Counted from the stretch's first letter, positions 54,293 to 63,139 are shown. The stretch: 64,000 nt of DNA from Streptomyces longispororuber (GCF_014656095.1 NZ_BNBT01000008.1:46191-110190); one strand, 5' to 3'. Program-made: numbers and translations. Notes: a model not told the origin generated them from the letters alone.

Positions 54293-55255
54293 GTGACCGA
54301 CGTCCGTAACGTGATCATCATCGGCTCCGGCCCCGCCGGCTACACGGCGGCGCTCTACACCGCGCGCGCGTCCCTGAAGCCTCTGGTGTTCGAGGGTGCC
54401 GTCACCGCGGGCGGCGCGCTGATGAACACCACCGAGGTGGAGAACTTCCCCGGCTTCCAGGACGGCATCATGGGCCCGGAGCTCATGGACAACATGCGCG
54501 GGCAGGCGGAGCGCTTCGGTGCCCAGCTCGTTCCCGACGACGTGGTCTCCGTGGACCTCACCGGTCAGATCAAGACGGTCACGGACACGGCCGGCACCGT
54601 CCACCGCGCGAAGGCGGTCATCGTGGCGACGGGTTCCCAGCACCGGAAGCTGAACCTGCCGAACGAGGACGCGCTCTCCGGCCGCGGCGTCTCCTGGTGC
54701 GCGACCTGCGACGGGTTCTTCTTCAAGGACCAGGACATCGCCGTCATCGGTGGCGGTGACACGGCGATGGAGGAGGCGACCTTCCTCTCCCGGTTCGCCA
54801 AGTCCGTCACCATCGTCCACCGTCGCGACAGCCTGCGTGCCTCCAAGGCGATGCAGGAGCGCGCCTTCGCCGACCCGAAGATCAAGTTCGTCTGGGACAG
54901 CGAGGTGGCCGAGATCAAGGGCGAGCAGAAGCTCTCCGGTCTCACCCTGCGCAACGTCAAGACGGGCGAGACGTCCGAGCTGCCGGTGACCGGCCTGTTC
55001 ATCGCGATCGGCCACGACCCGCGCACCGAGCTCTTCAAGGACCAGCTCACGCTGGACGGCGAGGGCTACCTGGTGGTCGACGCGCCGTCGACCCGGACGA
55101 ACGTCCCCGGTGTCTTCGCCGCCGGTGACGTCGTGGACCACACCTACCGCCAGGCGATCACCGCGGCGGGCACCGGTTGTGCCGCCGCTCTGGACGCCGA
55201 GCGCTTCCTCGCCGCCCTCGTGGACAGCGAGAGCGCCACCACTGCCGCTGTCTGA
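54293..55255 (+). CDS. trxB: Thioredoxin reductase
   Basis: 320 residues. FAD-binding [25 protein letters not shown], redox-active CATC ([13 protein letters not shown]), and NADPH-binding [31 protein letters not shown], then the C-terminal [23 protein letters not shown]. It transfers electrons from NADPH to thioredoxin. GTG 54293 follows GAGGAA; the frame is open to 54218, but that part contains the promoter. It is in an operon with trxA. Confidence 0.97.
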   Translation: MTDVRNVIIIGSGPAGYTAALYTARASLKPLVFEGAVTAGGALMNTTEVENFPGFQDGIMGPELMDNMRGQAERFGAQLVPDDVVSVDLTGQIKTVTDTAGTVHRAKAVIVATGSQHRKLNLPNEDALSGRGVSWCATCDGFFFKDQDIAVIGGGDTAMEEATFLSRFAKSVTIVHRRDSLRASKAMQERAFADPKIKFVWDSEVAEIKGEQKLSGLTLRNVKTGETSELPVTGLFIAIGHDPRTELFKDQLTLDGEGYLVVDAPSTRTNVPGVFAAGDVVDHTYRQAITAAGTGCAAALDAERFLAALVDSESATTAAV

Positions 55256-55295
55256 TTCCCCCTCCCGCCCCACCGCACCATGTGAGGAGCCCGCC

Positions 55296-55625
55296 GTGGC
55301 CGACCTGAAGAACGTGACCGACGCCTCCTTCGAAGAGGACGTCCTCAAGAGCGACAAGCCCGTCCTGGTGGACTTCTGGGCCGCCTGGTGCGGTCCGTGC
55401 CGCCAGATCGCGCCGTCGCTCGAGGCCATCGCCAAGGAGCACGGCGACAAGATCGAGATCGTCAAGCTCAACATCGACGAGAACCCGGGCACGGCCGCCA
55501 AGTACGGCGTGATGTCGATCCCGACGCTGAACGTCTACCGCAACGGCGAGGTCGCCAAGACCATCGTCGGCGCCAAGCCGAAGGCCGCCATCGAGCGCGA
55601 CCTGGCGGACTTCATCTCCGAGTAA
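55296..55625 (+). CDS. trxA: Thioredoxin
   Basis: 109 residues with the active site WCGPC (DFWAAWCGPCRQIAPSLEAIA), the cis-Pro loop (MSIPTLNVYRNG) and GAKPKAAIERDLADFI at the end. It reduces protein disulfides in the cytosol. GTG 55296 follows GAGGAG, 40 bases after trxB, and shares the SigR promoter. A parS site and a strong hairpin follow. Confidence 0.97.
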   Translation: MADLKNVTDASFEEDVLKSDKPVLVDFWAAWCGPCRQIAPSLEAIAKEHGDKIEIVKLNIDENPGTAAKYGVMSIPTLNVYRNGEVAKTIVGAKPKAAIERDLADFISE

Positions 55626-55667
55626 GGCACCGTCTCATCGGTGCCGACCGCGACGGCGGCACGCGAT

Positions 55668-55681
55668 GTTTCACGTGAAAC
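55668..55681. other. parS site
   Basis: Perfect GTTTCACGTGAAAC between trxA and the convergent acetyltransferase gene, one base before the terminator stem. Confidence 0.95.
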
Positions 55682-55682
55682 A

Positions 55683-55715
55683 CGAAGGGGCCGACCCAGA
55701 GGGTCGGCCCCTTCG
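55683..55715. terminator. Bidirectional terminator after trxA
   Basis: A perfect 15-bp stem (CGAAGGGGCCGACCC) with a three-base loop, immediately right of a parS site and between convergent genes. Confidence 0.9.
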
Positions 55716-55787
55716 CTTGTCCCGGTGCGGGTCCAGTCCCCTCGGGACGGCCGCGTCACCGCCATCGCCGTCAGCTCGTCGCCCCTG

Positions 55788-56405
55788 TCAGAGGGGCCGG
55801 AGGGCTGGTTCCTTCTGTACCGCTCCGAGGAGACGGTCGAGGGCCATCTCCACGTCTTCCTTCCACGAGAGCGTGGTGCGCAGCTCCAGCCGCAGACGGG
55901 GGTAGGCCGGGTGCGGGCGGACGGTCTTGAAGCCCACCGCGAGGAGATGGTCGGCGGGCAGCAGGCAGGCGGGCTTCTCCCAACGGGCGTCGCCGAACGC
56001 CTCGATGGCCTTGAAGCCACGGCGCAGCAGATCCTTCGCGACCGTCTGCACGATGACGCGGCCGAGACCCTGCCCCTGGTAGCCCGGCATGATCCAGGCG
56101 GTCATGAGCTGGACGGCGTCAGGCGAGACGGGGCTCGTGGGGAAGGCCGTGGACCGCGGCACGTAGGCGGGCGGCGCGTAGAGCACGAAACCCACCGGAA
56201 CCTCGTCGACGTAGACGACGCGGCCGCAGGACCCCCACTCCAGCAGGACGGCGGAGATCCACGCTTCCTTCTCCAGTTCGGGCGTGCCCGCCTTCAGCGC
56301 GGCTTGGCCGCTGACCGGGTCCAATTCCCAGAAGACGCACGCGCGGCAGCGCTTGGGAAGGTCCGGAAGGTTGTCCAGCGTGAGCGGTACGAGCCGTCGC
56401 CCCAT
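55788..56405 (-). CDS. GNAT N-acetyltransferase
   Basis: 205 residues. The family acetyl-CoA loop is GYQGQGLGRVIVQTVAKDLLRRG; the N-terminus has a Cys-x2-Cys (RCRACVFWEL) and the C-terminus a WKEDVEMALDRLLG helix. This subgroup is conserved next to parB in Streptomyces; substrate and link to segregation are unknown. ATG 56405 follows GTGAGGAA. It is downstream of the small membrane ORF whose 3' end overlaps it. Confidence 0.85.
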   Translation of the reverse strand: MGRRLVPLTLDNLPDLPKRCRACVFWELDPVSGQAALKAGTPELEKEAWISAVLLEWGSCGRVVYVDEVPVGFVLYAPPAYVPRSTAFPTSPVSPDAVQLMTAWIMPGYQGQGLGRVIVQTVAKDLLRRGFKAIEAFGDARWEKPACLLPADHLLAVGFKTVRPHPAYPRLRLELRTTLSWKEDVEMALDRLLGAVQKEPALRPL

Positions 56406-56551
56406 GAAGGCGGTTCCTCACTTCCTTCGCCCGCGGCGCCACGAGCAGCCGTCAGTGCGCTCCGTTCCCTGAGCAGGCTTCCGACGAACCCACCGACCGC
56501 GCCCAGTCCGAGCCCGGCGGTCACCAGTCCGGTGCGGCTCACCGTTCGCAT
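56294..56551 (-). CDS. Possible small membrane protein overlapping the acetyltransferase start
   Basis: 85 residues starting MRTVSRTGLVTAGLGLGAVG with one hydrophobic helix (about residues 8-26) and a polar tail. The ATG at 56551 has an excellent GGGGAGG ribosome-binding site, stronger than many neighbours. The reading frame runs 112 bases into the acetyltransferase gene in another frame. It may encode a real short peptide or be a leader for coupled translation; coding support is modest. Confidence 0.5.
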   Translation of the reverse strand: MRTVSRTGLVTAGLGLGAVGGFVGSLLRERSALTAARGAAGEGSEEPPSWGDGSYRSRWTTFRTFPSAAARASSGNWTRSAAKPR

Positions 56552-56647
56552 GGCCCTGCCTCCCCTTAGCGGTGCCGTCAGGTGATGCGCCATACCGAAC
56601 GCATCGTATCCACGAAGTGATTGCATCGATACCGGAAGAAAGCAAAG

Positions 56648-56686
56648 AGCGGGCCGTGTTCCGGCACACACCGGACACGGCCCGCT
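56648..56686 (-). terminator. Terminator of the parAB operon
   Basis: AGCGGGCCGTGT-CCGG pairs with CCGGACACGGCCCGCT, with one bulged T and a six-base loop, 74 bases beyond the parB stop codon. Confidence 0.8.
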
Positions 56687-56759
56687 TCCCTGAGCGTCAC
56701 GCGGCTGCGCCACGTCGCCCGCCGACCTGACAGACGCTTGCGACGGAGAGCTCTGAGGC

Positions 56760-57869
56760 TCAGTCCTGCTCGTCCCCGGTGGCGTCCTCGACCTCGGCCA
56801 GGCCTCGCTTGAGGACCTGTCCCTCCTCGGGAGCGAGCGTGGAGAGGATGCGCTCCAGGTCCTCCAGCGAGGCGAAGTCGACGACGATCTTGCCCTTCTT
56901 CTGACCGAGGTCGACCCGGACCCGGGTCTCGAACCGGTCGGAGAGGCGCGTGGCGAGGCTCGTCAGAGCGGGGGACACGCGCGTCCCGGCCCGGGGCCCC
57001 TTGGCCTTCGGCTTCGTCTGGGGCCGCGACCCCATGAGGGTCACGATCTCCTCGACCGCCCGCACGGAGAGCCCCTCGGCCACGATCCGGTAGGCGAGCC
57101 GGTCCTGCTCCTCGGGGTCCTCGACGGACAGCAGCGCCCGGGCATGGCCCGCGGACAGCACACCCGCGGCGACGCGGTTCTGTACCTTCGGCGACAGCTT
57201 CAGAAGGCGCAGCGTGTTGGAGACCTGCGGCCGGGAACGGCCGATCCGGTCCGCCAACTGGTCATGCGTGCACTTGAAGTCCTTCAGGAGCTGGTCGTAG
57301 GCCGCCGCCTCTTCCAGCGGGTTGAGCTGGGCGCGGTGCAGGTTCTCCAGCAGCGCGTCCAGGAGGAGTTTGTCGTCCTCCGTCGCCCGCACGATGGCGG
57401 GGATGGCTTCCAGGCCGGCCTCCCGGCACGCGCGCCAGCGCCGCTCGCCCATGATGAGCTCGTACCGGGACGGCCCGAGCTGCCGTACGACGACGGGCTG
57501 GAGGAGCCCGACCTCCTTGATCGAGGTCACCAGCTCGGCGAGGGCGTCCTCGTCGAACACCTCGCGCGGCTGTCGCGGGTTGGGCGTGATGGAGTCGAGC
57601 GGCAGCTCCGCGAAGTGCGCCCCGGCCGGCTGGCGCAGTTCCTCCACCGTGTCGTGCGCGGGCTCCTCCGTCTCCCGTGGCACGAACCCGGAGCCCTGCG
57701 GCAGCGAGGCCACCTTGGCCGCTGCCACCCCGCGCTCCGCGGTCAGCACGGGCACGGCGGTGGGCGAGGTGGACACCCCGTTCGTACTCGGCGCGACCGA
57801 CTTCTCTGTGGGAGCCGCAGGGATCAGAGCGCCGAGGCCCCGGCCCAACCCTCTCCGTCGCTCGCTCAC
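56760..57869 (-). CDS. parB: Chromosome partitioning protein ParB
   Basis: 369 residues. The ParB N-terminal domain binds CTP and contains GERRWRA ([18 protein letters not shown]); the central HTH ([22 protein letters not shown]) recognises parS; and the C-terminal dimerisation domain ends [20 protein letters not shown]. It spreads on DNA around parS sites, of which there are eleven perfect copies in this window. The start ATG at 57869 overlaps the parA stop (ATGA). Confidence 0.97.
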   Translation of the reverse strand: MSERRRGLGRGLGALIPAAPTEKSVAPSTNGVSTSPTAVPVLTAERGVAAAKVASLPQGSGFVPRETEEPAHDTVEELRQPAGAHFAELPLDSITPNPRQPREVFDEDALAELVTSIKEVGLLQPVVVRQLGPSRYELIMGERRWRACREAGLEAIPAIVRATEDDKLLLDALLENLHRAQLNPLEEAAAYDQLLKDFKCTHDQLADRIGRSRPQVSNTLRLLKLSPKVQNRVAAGVLSAGHARALLSVEDPEEQDRLAYRIVAEGLSVRAVEEIVTLMGSRPQTKPKAKGPRAGTRVSPALTSLATRLSDRFETRVRVDLGQKKGKIVVDFASLEDLERILSTLAPEEGQVLKRGLAEVEDATGDEQD

Positions 57870-58864
57870 TGGATCCCCTCCGTCATGGTGTGCTGGTCTT
57901 TCTGCGTGCCCGTGGCACCGTGCTGCACGTCGTACCGTACGCCGACCCCGCGCAACGCGATCTCTCGCGCCGCCTCGAAGTACGAGAGGGCACCGCTGGA
58001 GCCTGGATCGTAGGTCAGCACGGTCTGGCCGTAGCTGGGAGCCTCGGAGATGCGCACGGAACGCGGGATGCTCGTCCTCAGCACCTCGTCACCGAAGTGG
58101 CTCCGGACCTCCTCGGCCACCTGGGAGGCGAGCCGGGTCCGGCCGTCGTACATGGTGAGCAGGATCGTCGACACATGCAGACGCGGGTTGAGGTGACCGC
58201 GCACCAGGTCGACGTTGCGCAGGAGCTGACCGAGGCCTTCCAGGGCGTAGTACTCGCACTGGATAGGGATCAACACCTCCGCACCGGCCACCAGGGCGTT
58301 CACCGTCAGCAGCCCCAAGGAGGGCGGGCAGTCGATGAGGATGTAGTCCAGCGGCTGCTCGTACGCCTGGATCGCCCGCTGCAGTCGGCTCTCGCGGGCC
58401 ACCAGCGACACCAGCTCGATCTCCGCACCGGCGAGATCGATGGTGGCCGGGGCGCAGAACAGGCCCTCGACATCCGGGACCGGCTGCACGACCTCGGCAA
58501 GAGGCTTGCTCTCCACCAACACGTCGTAAATGGACGGCACTTCGGCGTGGTGGTCGATCCCGAGGGCTGTGGAGGCGTTCCCCTGCGGGTCCAGGTCGAT
58601 CACCAGGACGCGCGCGCCGTGCAAGGCCAGCGAGGCGGCAAGGTTGACGGTGGTCGTCGTCTTGCCCACTCCACCCTTCTGGTTGGCGATGACCATGACG
58701 CGGGTCTGCTCGGGCCGCGGCAGGCCCTCGCCCGCGCGTCCGAGAGCTTCCACCGCCAGTTGGGCAGCGCGACCGATGGGGGTGTCGTCCATCGGGCTCG
58801 GTGTTTCACGTGAAACATCCTCCCCCGCCGACTCGGTACGGGGACCGGGGACCGGTTCGGTCAT
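57866..58864 (-). CDS. parA: Chromosome partitioning ATPase ParA
   Basis: Deviant Walker A ([16 protein letters not shown]), Walker A' ([16 protein letters not shown]) and [19 protein letters not shown] are all intact, a complete ParA ATPase. It positions ParB-parS complexes during sporulation. The start is not certain: ATG 58864 ([12 protein letters not shown]) gives 332 residues, with alternatives at 58942 (MGGSVHC) and 58792 (MDDTPIG). No candidate has a strong ribosome-binding site. A parS site falls inside the 5' coding region if either longer form is used. Confidence 0.93.
   Translation of the reverse strand: MTEPVPGPRTESAGEDVSRETPSPMDDTPIGRAAQLAVEALGRAGEGLPRPEQTRVMVIANQKGGVGKTTTTVNLAASLALHGARVLVIDLDPQGNASTALGIDHHAEVPSIYDVLVESKPLAEVVQPVPDVEGLFCAPATIDLAGAEIELVSLVARESRLQRAIQAYEQPLDYILIDCPPSLGLLTVNALVAGAEVLIPIQCEYYALEGLGQLLRNVDLVRGHLNPRLHVSTILLTMYDGRTRLASQVAEEVRSHFGDEVLRTSIPRSVRISEAPSYGQTVLTYDPGSSGALSYFEAAREIALRGVGVRYDVQHGATGTQKDQHTMTEGIQ
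58803..58816. other. parS site in the parA 5' region
   Basis: Perfect GTTTCACGTGAAAC. In the parA frame on the minus strand it reads DVSRETP, the same peptide as in the anti-sigma gene. Confidence 0.95.
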
Positions 58865-58978
58865 CGGTCCCGCGATGTTGGCGTCGGACCGCAAGGATTC
58901 ACTCTCCTCGACTTCAGGCTCGCAATGAACAGAGCCTCCCATGCTTTCGGGGTCGTGAACCAGCGAGGCCCGGTCTTC

Positions 58979-59005
58979 TGTGGACGAATCCGTCTCTGTG
59001 GACAA
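58979..59005 (-). promoter_or_regulatory. Two DnaA-box-like sites upstream of parA
   Basis: TGTGGACGA at 58979-58987 (one mismatch) and TGTGGACAA at 58997-59005 (perfect Streptomyces box, TTGTCCACA on the minus strand) lie 10 bases apart, 115-142 bases upstream of the chosen parA start. Confidence 0.6.
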
Positions 59006-59097
59006 CTCCGTTCCCTTATCGAGGGAACCAAGTGGCCGACGCTCGCGAGGTTCGGCAGCGCGACCGCGACTGATGATGCCATGCAGCAGTGAGCGAC

Positions 59098-59111
59098 GTT
59101 TCACGTGAAAC
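59098..59111. other. parS site between parA and rsmG
   Basis: Perfect GTTTCACGTGAAAC, about 95 bases from the rsmG stop codon. Confidence 0.95.
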
Positions 59112-59205
59112 ACGATGCACGGCAACCGGGGTGCCGCTGGTGCGACACCCCGGTATGCGTACGTTTGACAGCTTTTGTGGAGTACGGCTCGTCGTCCAGA
59201 ACGGA

Positions 59206-59946
59206 TCAGCGACGACGGCGGGTCCGACCGGTCCGCGCGGCCTTGGCGCGCTTGGCGGCGAAGCGCACACCGCCCGGGCTCTCGCCCACCTCGACGCGTA
59301 CGACGGTGGACAGCGGGTCCACGATCCCCTCGCCCACCTGAACCACGGACACGGATTCGGCACCGAGCTTGCTCAGCGCGGCTCCCGCCGCCTTGACCTC
59401 TTCCTCGGCGGTGTCGCCCTTGAGCGCCAGCATCTCGCCGTAGGGACGCAGCAGCGGGACACCCCACCCGGCGAGGCGGTCCAGCGGGGCCACGGCGCGC
59501 GCGGTCACCACGTGGACGGGCGGCAGCTTACCGAGGACCTCCTCGGCACGGCCACGGACGACAGTCACGTGGTCCAGGCCCAGGAGCTCGACGACCTCGC
59601 TGAGGAAGTTCGTGCGCCGCAGCAGCGGCTCAAGGAGCGTGATCTTGAGGTCCGGGCGCACGAGGGCGAGCGGGATACCGGGCAGCCCGGCACCGGAGCC
59701 CACGTCGCACACCGTCACGCCCTCGGGGACCACCTCGGACAGCACGGCGCAGTTCAGCAGGTGCCGCTCCCACAGCCGGGGAACCTCGCGGGGGCCGATG
59801 AGGCCACGCCGCACTCCCGCCTCGGCGAGCAGCTCCGCGTACCGGACCGCGTCCGGGAACCGCTCACCGAAAACCGTGCGCGCCTGCTCCGGCGCCGGGG
59901 GGAGCTCCGCTTCCTCCGTCACGGGGACCGTCCTTCCGTACCGCAC
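59206..59946 (-). CDS. rsmG: 16S rRNA (guanine-N7) methyltransferase RsmG
   Basis: 246 residues. It methylates G527 (E. coli numbering) of 16S rRNA with SAM. The SAM-binding region is VCDVGSGAGLPGIPLALVRPDLKITLLEPLLRR, and the N-terminus has FGERFPDAVRYAELLAEAGVRRGLIGPREVPRLWERHLLN. The C-terminus is extended and basic (RTGRTRRRR). In Streptomyces loss of RsmG gives low-level streptomycin resistance and raises antibiotic production. Confidence 0.96.
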   Translation of the reverse strand: MRYGRTVPVTEEAELPPAPEQARTVFGERFPDAVRYAELLAEAGVRRGLIGPREVPRLWERHLLNCAVLSEVVPEGVTVCDVGSGAGLPGIPLALVRPDLKITLLEPLLRRTNFLSEVVELLGLDHVTVVRGRAEEVLGKLPPVHVVTARAVAPLDRLAGWGVPLLRPYGEMLALKGDTAEEEVKAAGAALSKLGAESVSVVQVGEGIVDPLSTVVRVEVGESPGGVRFAAKRAKAARTGRTRRRR

Positions 59947-60019
59947 TGGGTCGCTGACTATCAGGCTGACAAAGACCGGCCCCGTCTGCGAACAGACGGG
60001 GCCGGGAACGAGCTGTCGA

Positions 60020-60532
60020 TCAGGCGGGGAGAACCACGACGAAGCGCTGCGGCTCCTCGCCCTCGGACTCGCTGCGCAGGCCGGCGGCCTTGACCGCGTC
60101 GTGCACGACCTTGCGCTCGAAGGGCGTCATCGGCTGGAGCCGCACCGGCTCGCCGGAGCTCTTCGCGTCCGCGGCGGCCTTGGCGCCCAGCTCGGACAGC
60201 TCCTCGCGCTTCTGGGCGCGGTAGCCCGCGATGTCCAGCATCAGACGGCTGCGGTCGCCGGTCTCCCGGTGCACCGCGAGCCGGGTCAGCTCCTGGAGCG
60301 CCTCCAGGACCTCACCGTCGCGGCCGACCAGCTTCTGCAGGTCGCGGCTGCCGGTGTCGCTGATGATCGACACGGCGGCGCGGTCGGCCTCGACGTCCAT
60401 GTCGATGTCGCCGTCGAGGTCGGCGATGTCCAGCAGACCCTCGAGGTAGTCCGCCGCGATCTCCCCCTCCTGCTCGAGGCGGGTGAGGGTGTCGCCGGCC
60501 TCAGCGGCGGAGGTGGTGGTGCCTTCCGTCAC
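60020..60532 (-). CDS. jag: Jag/KhpB-type R3H and KH domain RNA-binding protein
   Basis: 170 residues from GTG 60532 after AAGGAG. It has a KH-like segment (LQKLVGRDGEVLEALQELTRLAVHRETG) and an R3H domain at the end (PMTPFERKVVHDAVKAAGL...RFVVV). An Asp/Glu-rich stretch (DIADLDGDIDMDVEADRAAV) precedes the KH. It probably binds RNA; the family is linked to YidC-dependent membrane insertion. It is part of the rpmH-rnpA-yidD-yidC-jag operon, 14 bases after yidC. Confidence 0.93.
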   Translation of the reverse strand: MTEGTTTSAAEAGDTLTRLEQEGEIAADYLEGLLDIADLDGDIDMDVEADRAAVSIISDTGSRDLQKLVGRDGEVLEALQELTRLAVHRETGDRSRLMLDIAGYRAQKREELSELGAKAAADAKSSGEPVRLQPMTPFERKVVHDAVKAAGLRSESEGEEPQRFVVVLPA

Positions 60533-60546
60533 GGGATGGACTCCTT

Positions 60547-61863
60547 CTACTTCTTGGACGGGTGCTTGGGCCGCTGTTGGCCCTTGCGCTGTCCGGACTT
60601 GGCTTTGCTGCGGGTGCCCTGGCCGGGCTGACCGCCCTTGGTGCCACCGGCGGTCTTGCCCTTGGCCGGCGTGTTCTGCGGCGTGTCCTCGGACTTGGTC
60701 AGCGACGTCTTGGCGTCGGCCCCGCCGGAGGCCGCGGAGTCCGTCGAGGCGTCGTCGGCCTTGGCTCCGCTCGCGCCCGTGCCGGCCTGGCGCTTGGACT
60801 TGCTCTGCCGCTTGGGCTGCTGCCGCTTGGGCGCAGCGGCGGGCGCACCGTCCTCGGTCGTGGTGGCAACGGTCTCGCTGACGATCACGGTGCCGTCGGC
60901 CTGGGCGGCGAAGCCCGCCTTGTTCAGGCCGTTGATGAACTTGCGCTCGTACTCGTTGCGGTCGCGGCCCTTGGCGACGATGGCCTTGACGGCCCGGGTC
61001 TGGCCGCGGCCGCGGGTCTTGCCCGCGGTGGTGATGTGCTTCTGCAGGCGCTCCAGGTACGCGGCCTGGGCCTTGGAACCGGGGGTCGGGTTCTGGCGGA
61101 TCACGTACATCTGCTGGCCCATGGTCCACACGTTGGTGGTCAGCCAGTAGACGAGGACACCGACCGGGAAGTTGATGCCGAAGACGGCGAACATGATCGG
61201 GAAGACGTACATCAGCATCTTCTGCTGCTGCATGAACGGCGTCTTCACCGTCGTGTCGACGTTCTTCGTCATGAGCTGGCGCTGCGTGAAGAACTGCGAC
61301 GCCGACATCAGGATGATCATGAGCGCGGTGACCACGCGCACATCGGTCAGCGAGGCGCCCAGCGAGGCGACCTTGTCGGCGCTGTCCGTGAACTTCACCG
61401 CGAGCGGGGCACCGAAGATGTGGGCGTCACGAGCGCTGTCGAGAAGCTGCTGGTCGATGACGCCGACCTTCTTGTTCGACGCGATGCCGTTGAGCACGTG
61501 GTACAGCGCGAAGAAGAACGGCGACTGCGCCAGGATGGGAAGGCACGAGGAGAGCGGGTTGGTACCCGACTCCTTGTACAGCTTCATCATCTCTTCGGAC
61601 TGACGCTGCTTGTCGCTCTTGTAGCGTTCCTGGATCTTCTTCATCTCGGGCTGCAGCGTCTGCATGGCCCGGGTCGCCTTGATCTGCTTCACGAAGAGCG
61701 GGATCAGGCAGATGCGGATCAGGATCACCAGGGACACGATCGACAGGCCCCAGGCCCAGCCCGTATCAGGGCCGAAGATCGCACCGTACAGTTTGTGGAA
61801 CTGCACGATGACCCAGGAGACGGGTGTCGTGATGAAGCTGAAGAAACCGGCAATCGTGTCCAC
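60547..61863 (-). CDS. yidC: Membrane protein insertase YidC/Oxa1
   Basis: 438 residues. Five membrane segments, with the first at about residues 10-30 and the others from 41 onward; the cytosolic loop after helix 2 has [34 protein letters not shown]. An Arg for the hydrophilic groove is in helix 1-2 ([13 protein letters not shown]). The last 110 residues are basic, Lys/Gln/Thr/Gly-rich, ending [15 protein letters not shown], probably for ribosome contact. It inserts small membrane proteins alone or with SecYEG. Confidence 0.95.
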   Translation of the reverse strand: MDTIAGFFSFITTPVSWVIVQFHKLYGAIFGPDTGWAWGLSIVSLVILIRICLIPLFVKQIKATRAMQTLQPEMKKIQERYKSDKQRQSEEMMKLYKESGTNPLSSCLPILAQSPFFFALYHVLNGIASNKKVGVIDQQLLDSARDAHIFGAPLAVKFTDSADKVASLGASLTDVRVVTALMIILMSASQFFTQRQLMTKNVDTTVKTPFMQQQKMLMYVFPIMFAVFGINFPVGVLVYWLTTNVWTMGQQMYVIRQNPTPGSKAQAAYLERLQKHITTAGKTRGRGQTRAVKAIVAKGRDRNEYERKFINGLNKAGFAAQADGTVIVSETVATTTEDGAPAAAPKRQQPKRQSKSKRQAGTGASGAKADDASTDSAASGGADAKTSLTKSEDTPQNTPAKGKTAGGTKGGQPGQGTRSKAKSGQRKGQQRPKHPSKK

Positions 61864-61866
61864 TAA

Positions 61867-62226
61867 TCAGGCTCCTTGAGCATGGGACGGGGTCTCGGCG
61901 GCCGGGCTCACGGGAGCCGGGGGAAGGTCCCCGGACGGCACGCCAGCGGCGGAGGGCCCGCCCTTGCGTGCGCGCCAGGAGGCGCGCAGCATCTCGTGCC
62001 ACCGCGGACGCTTACGCGGCGGGACATGGTCGACACCACCGAGCGACCACGGGTTGCACCGCAGGATGCGCCAGGCAGTGAGCGCCGTTCCCTTGATCGC
62101 GCCGTGGCGGTCGATGGCCAGATAGCCGTAGTGGGAGCACGACGGGTAGTACTTGCACACCGGGCCGAGGAGTGGACTGATCGTCCACTGGTACAGCTTG
62201 ATCAGCGCCAGCAGCGGGTACTTCAT
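61867..62226 (-). CDS. yidD: Membrane protein insertion efficiency factor YidD
   Basis: 119 residues. The conserved YidD core is [35 protein letters not shown], with the family's three cysteines region reduced to two ([12 protein letters not shown]), and [19 protein letters not shown] Pro-rich tail follows. Its start overlaps the rnpA stop by four bases, and it stops four bases before the yidC start, so it is tightly operonic. Confidence 0.93.
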   Translation of the reverse strand: MKYPLLALIKLYQWTISPLLGPVCKYYPSCSHYGYLAIDRHGAIKGTALTAWRILRCNPWSLGGVDHVPPRKRPRWHEMLRASWRARKGGPSAAGVPSGDLPPAPVSPAAETPSHAQGA

Positions 62227-62594
62227 CGCGCGCCCCCTCCGAGGAGGCGCCGCAGGGCGGCGTCCAGGTCGTCGGCCAGCTTTGCGTAGGTGGCGTCGCC
62301 CGCGCCGGGCAACGCTCGTACGACCACCAGGCTACCGGGGGGAACCAGGGCCAGTCGGTCGCGCATCAGATGGCGAAGTCTGCGCTTGACCGTGTTGCGT
62401 ACGACGGCTCCACCCACGGCCTTGCTCACGACGAAACCCGCACGCGTCGGGGGAACGCTCTCCCCTGGCACGTGCGGGTCCGTTGCACCGCTGCGTAGGT
62501 GGACGACGAGTAGCGGGCGACCGGCCCTGCGTCCTCGGCGTACCGCGGTCGCGAAGTCCTCGCGCCGCCTCAGCCGATGCTCGGTAGGCAGCAC
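62223..62594 (-). CDS. rnpA: Ribonuclease P protein component
   Basis: 123 residues from GTG 62594 ([21 protein letters not shown]). The RNase P protein signature is [16 protein letters not shown], together with [11 protein letters not shown]. It binds the catalytic RNA and helps process the 5' ends of pre-tRNAs. The ribosome-binding site is weak. The gene lies just downstream of rpmH, 20 bases away. Confidence 0.95.
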   Translation of the reverse strand: MLPTEHRLRRREDFATAVRRGRRAGRPLLVVHLRSGATDPHVPGESVPPTRAGFVVSKAVGGAVVRNTVKRRLRHLMRDRLALVPPGSLVVVRALPGAGDATYAKLADDLDAALRRLLGGGAR

Positions 62595-62614
62595 GACGTC
62601 ATGACCTAATGCGC

Positions 62615-62752
62615 TTAGGCGGACAGGCGGGCGCGACCCTTGCTGCGGCGGGACGCCAGGACGGCGCGGCCGGCACGGGTGCGCATACGCAGCCGGAAGC
62701 CGTGGGTCTTCGCGCGACGACGGTTGTTCGGCTGGAAGGTGCGCTTGCTCAC
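62615..62752 (-). CDS. rpmH: 50S ribosomal protein L34
   Basis: 45 residues from GTG 62752: [20 protein letters not shown], then [20 protein letters not shown] and the end RLSA. It is complete and full length. It starts the rpmH-rnpA-yidD-yidC-jag operon and is divergent from dnaA. Confidence 0.97.
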   Translation of the reverse strand: MSKRTFQPNNRRRAKTHGFRLRMRTRAGRAVLASRRSKGRARLSA

Positions 62753-62931
62753 TCGGGGGCTCCAGTAATGACTCGTGTGGTGGCGGGTATCGCCTGGCTG
62801 TCACCGTGCGCCCACGAGAAGCTCACAGAAGCTCACGTAGTAGGCACCGAGTGCACCGCTTCACAATCACAGACCGTGATCTTTGCCCATCGGAGGCAGG
62901 CGGCAGCAGCCATCGACAACTCGACCTGGTT

Positions 62932-62961
62932 ACGGTACGCGGGGCTACGCCATCCGGTCAA
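62932..62961 (-). promoter_or_regulatory. Candidate rpmH operon promoter
   Basis: On the minus strand, TTGACC (62956-62961) and TACCGT (62932-62937) are separated by 18 bases, a good HrdB-type match. It predicts a leader of about 170 bases before rpmH. Confidence 0.65.
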
Positions 62962-62983
62962 ACCAGCGGTCGGGGGGAGACAC

Positions 62984-63003
62984 TGTGCACAGCCTGTGGA
63001 CAA
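62984..63003. promoter_or_regulatory. DnaA boxes next to the dnaA promoter
   Basis: TGTGGACAA (62995-63003) is a perfect box on the minus strand, and TGTGCACAG (62984-62992) is a two-mismatch neighbour. They lie directly upstream of the dnaA -35 element, in agreement with known autoregulation of Streptomyces dnaA. Confidence 0.8.
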
Positions 63004-63007
63004 CAAC

Positions 63008-63037
63008 TTGAACCGCACCCGTCGCCCTGACTACCGT
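63008..63037 (+). promoter_or_regulatory. Candidate dnaA promoter
   Basis: TTGAAC (63008-63013) and TACCGT (63032-63037) are separated by 18 bases, about 100 bases upstream of the dnaA start. The -10 is identical to the divergent rpmH promoter's. Confidence 0.7.
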
Positions 63038-63139
63038 GGCTGAACTCCGATTCGTTCCCTTCCCCCCGCCCCTGTCGATTTCCGTCCCGACCCGTCCCAA
63101 GAACCACACCTTCGTGGGACCTGTGAGAGAGCGTGCCCT

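Larger units (their letters stand above)
62753..63139. promoter_or_regulatory. 387-base rpmH-dnaA divergent promoter region
   Basis: No gene is visible. The rpmH-side promoter is at 62932-62961, the DnaA-box-like sites at 62984-63003 and the dnaA promoter at 63008-63037. The rest is leader sequence for both genes. The origin proper, with about twenty DnaA boxes, is expected downstream of dnaA and is not here. Confidence 0.7.

Noticed and set aside
57866..59467. Extended parA frame up to 59467
   Set aside because: It crosses a parS site and part of rsmG's 3' end, and lacks a good start. ParA homology begins downstream.
62753..63139. oriC itself in the rpmH-dnaA spacer
   Set aside because: Only two DnaA boxes are present. 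In Streptomyces the origin with about twenty boxes lies between dnaA and dnaN, beyond the window's right edge.
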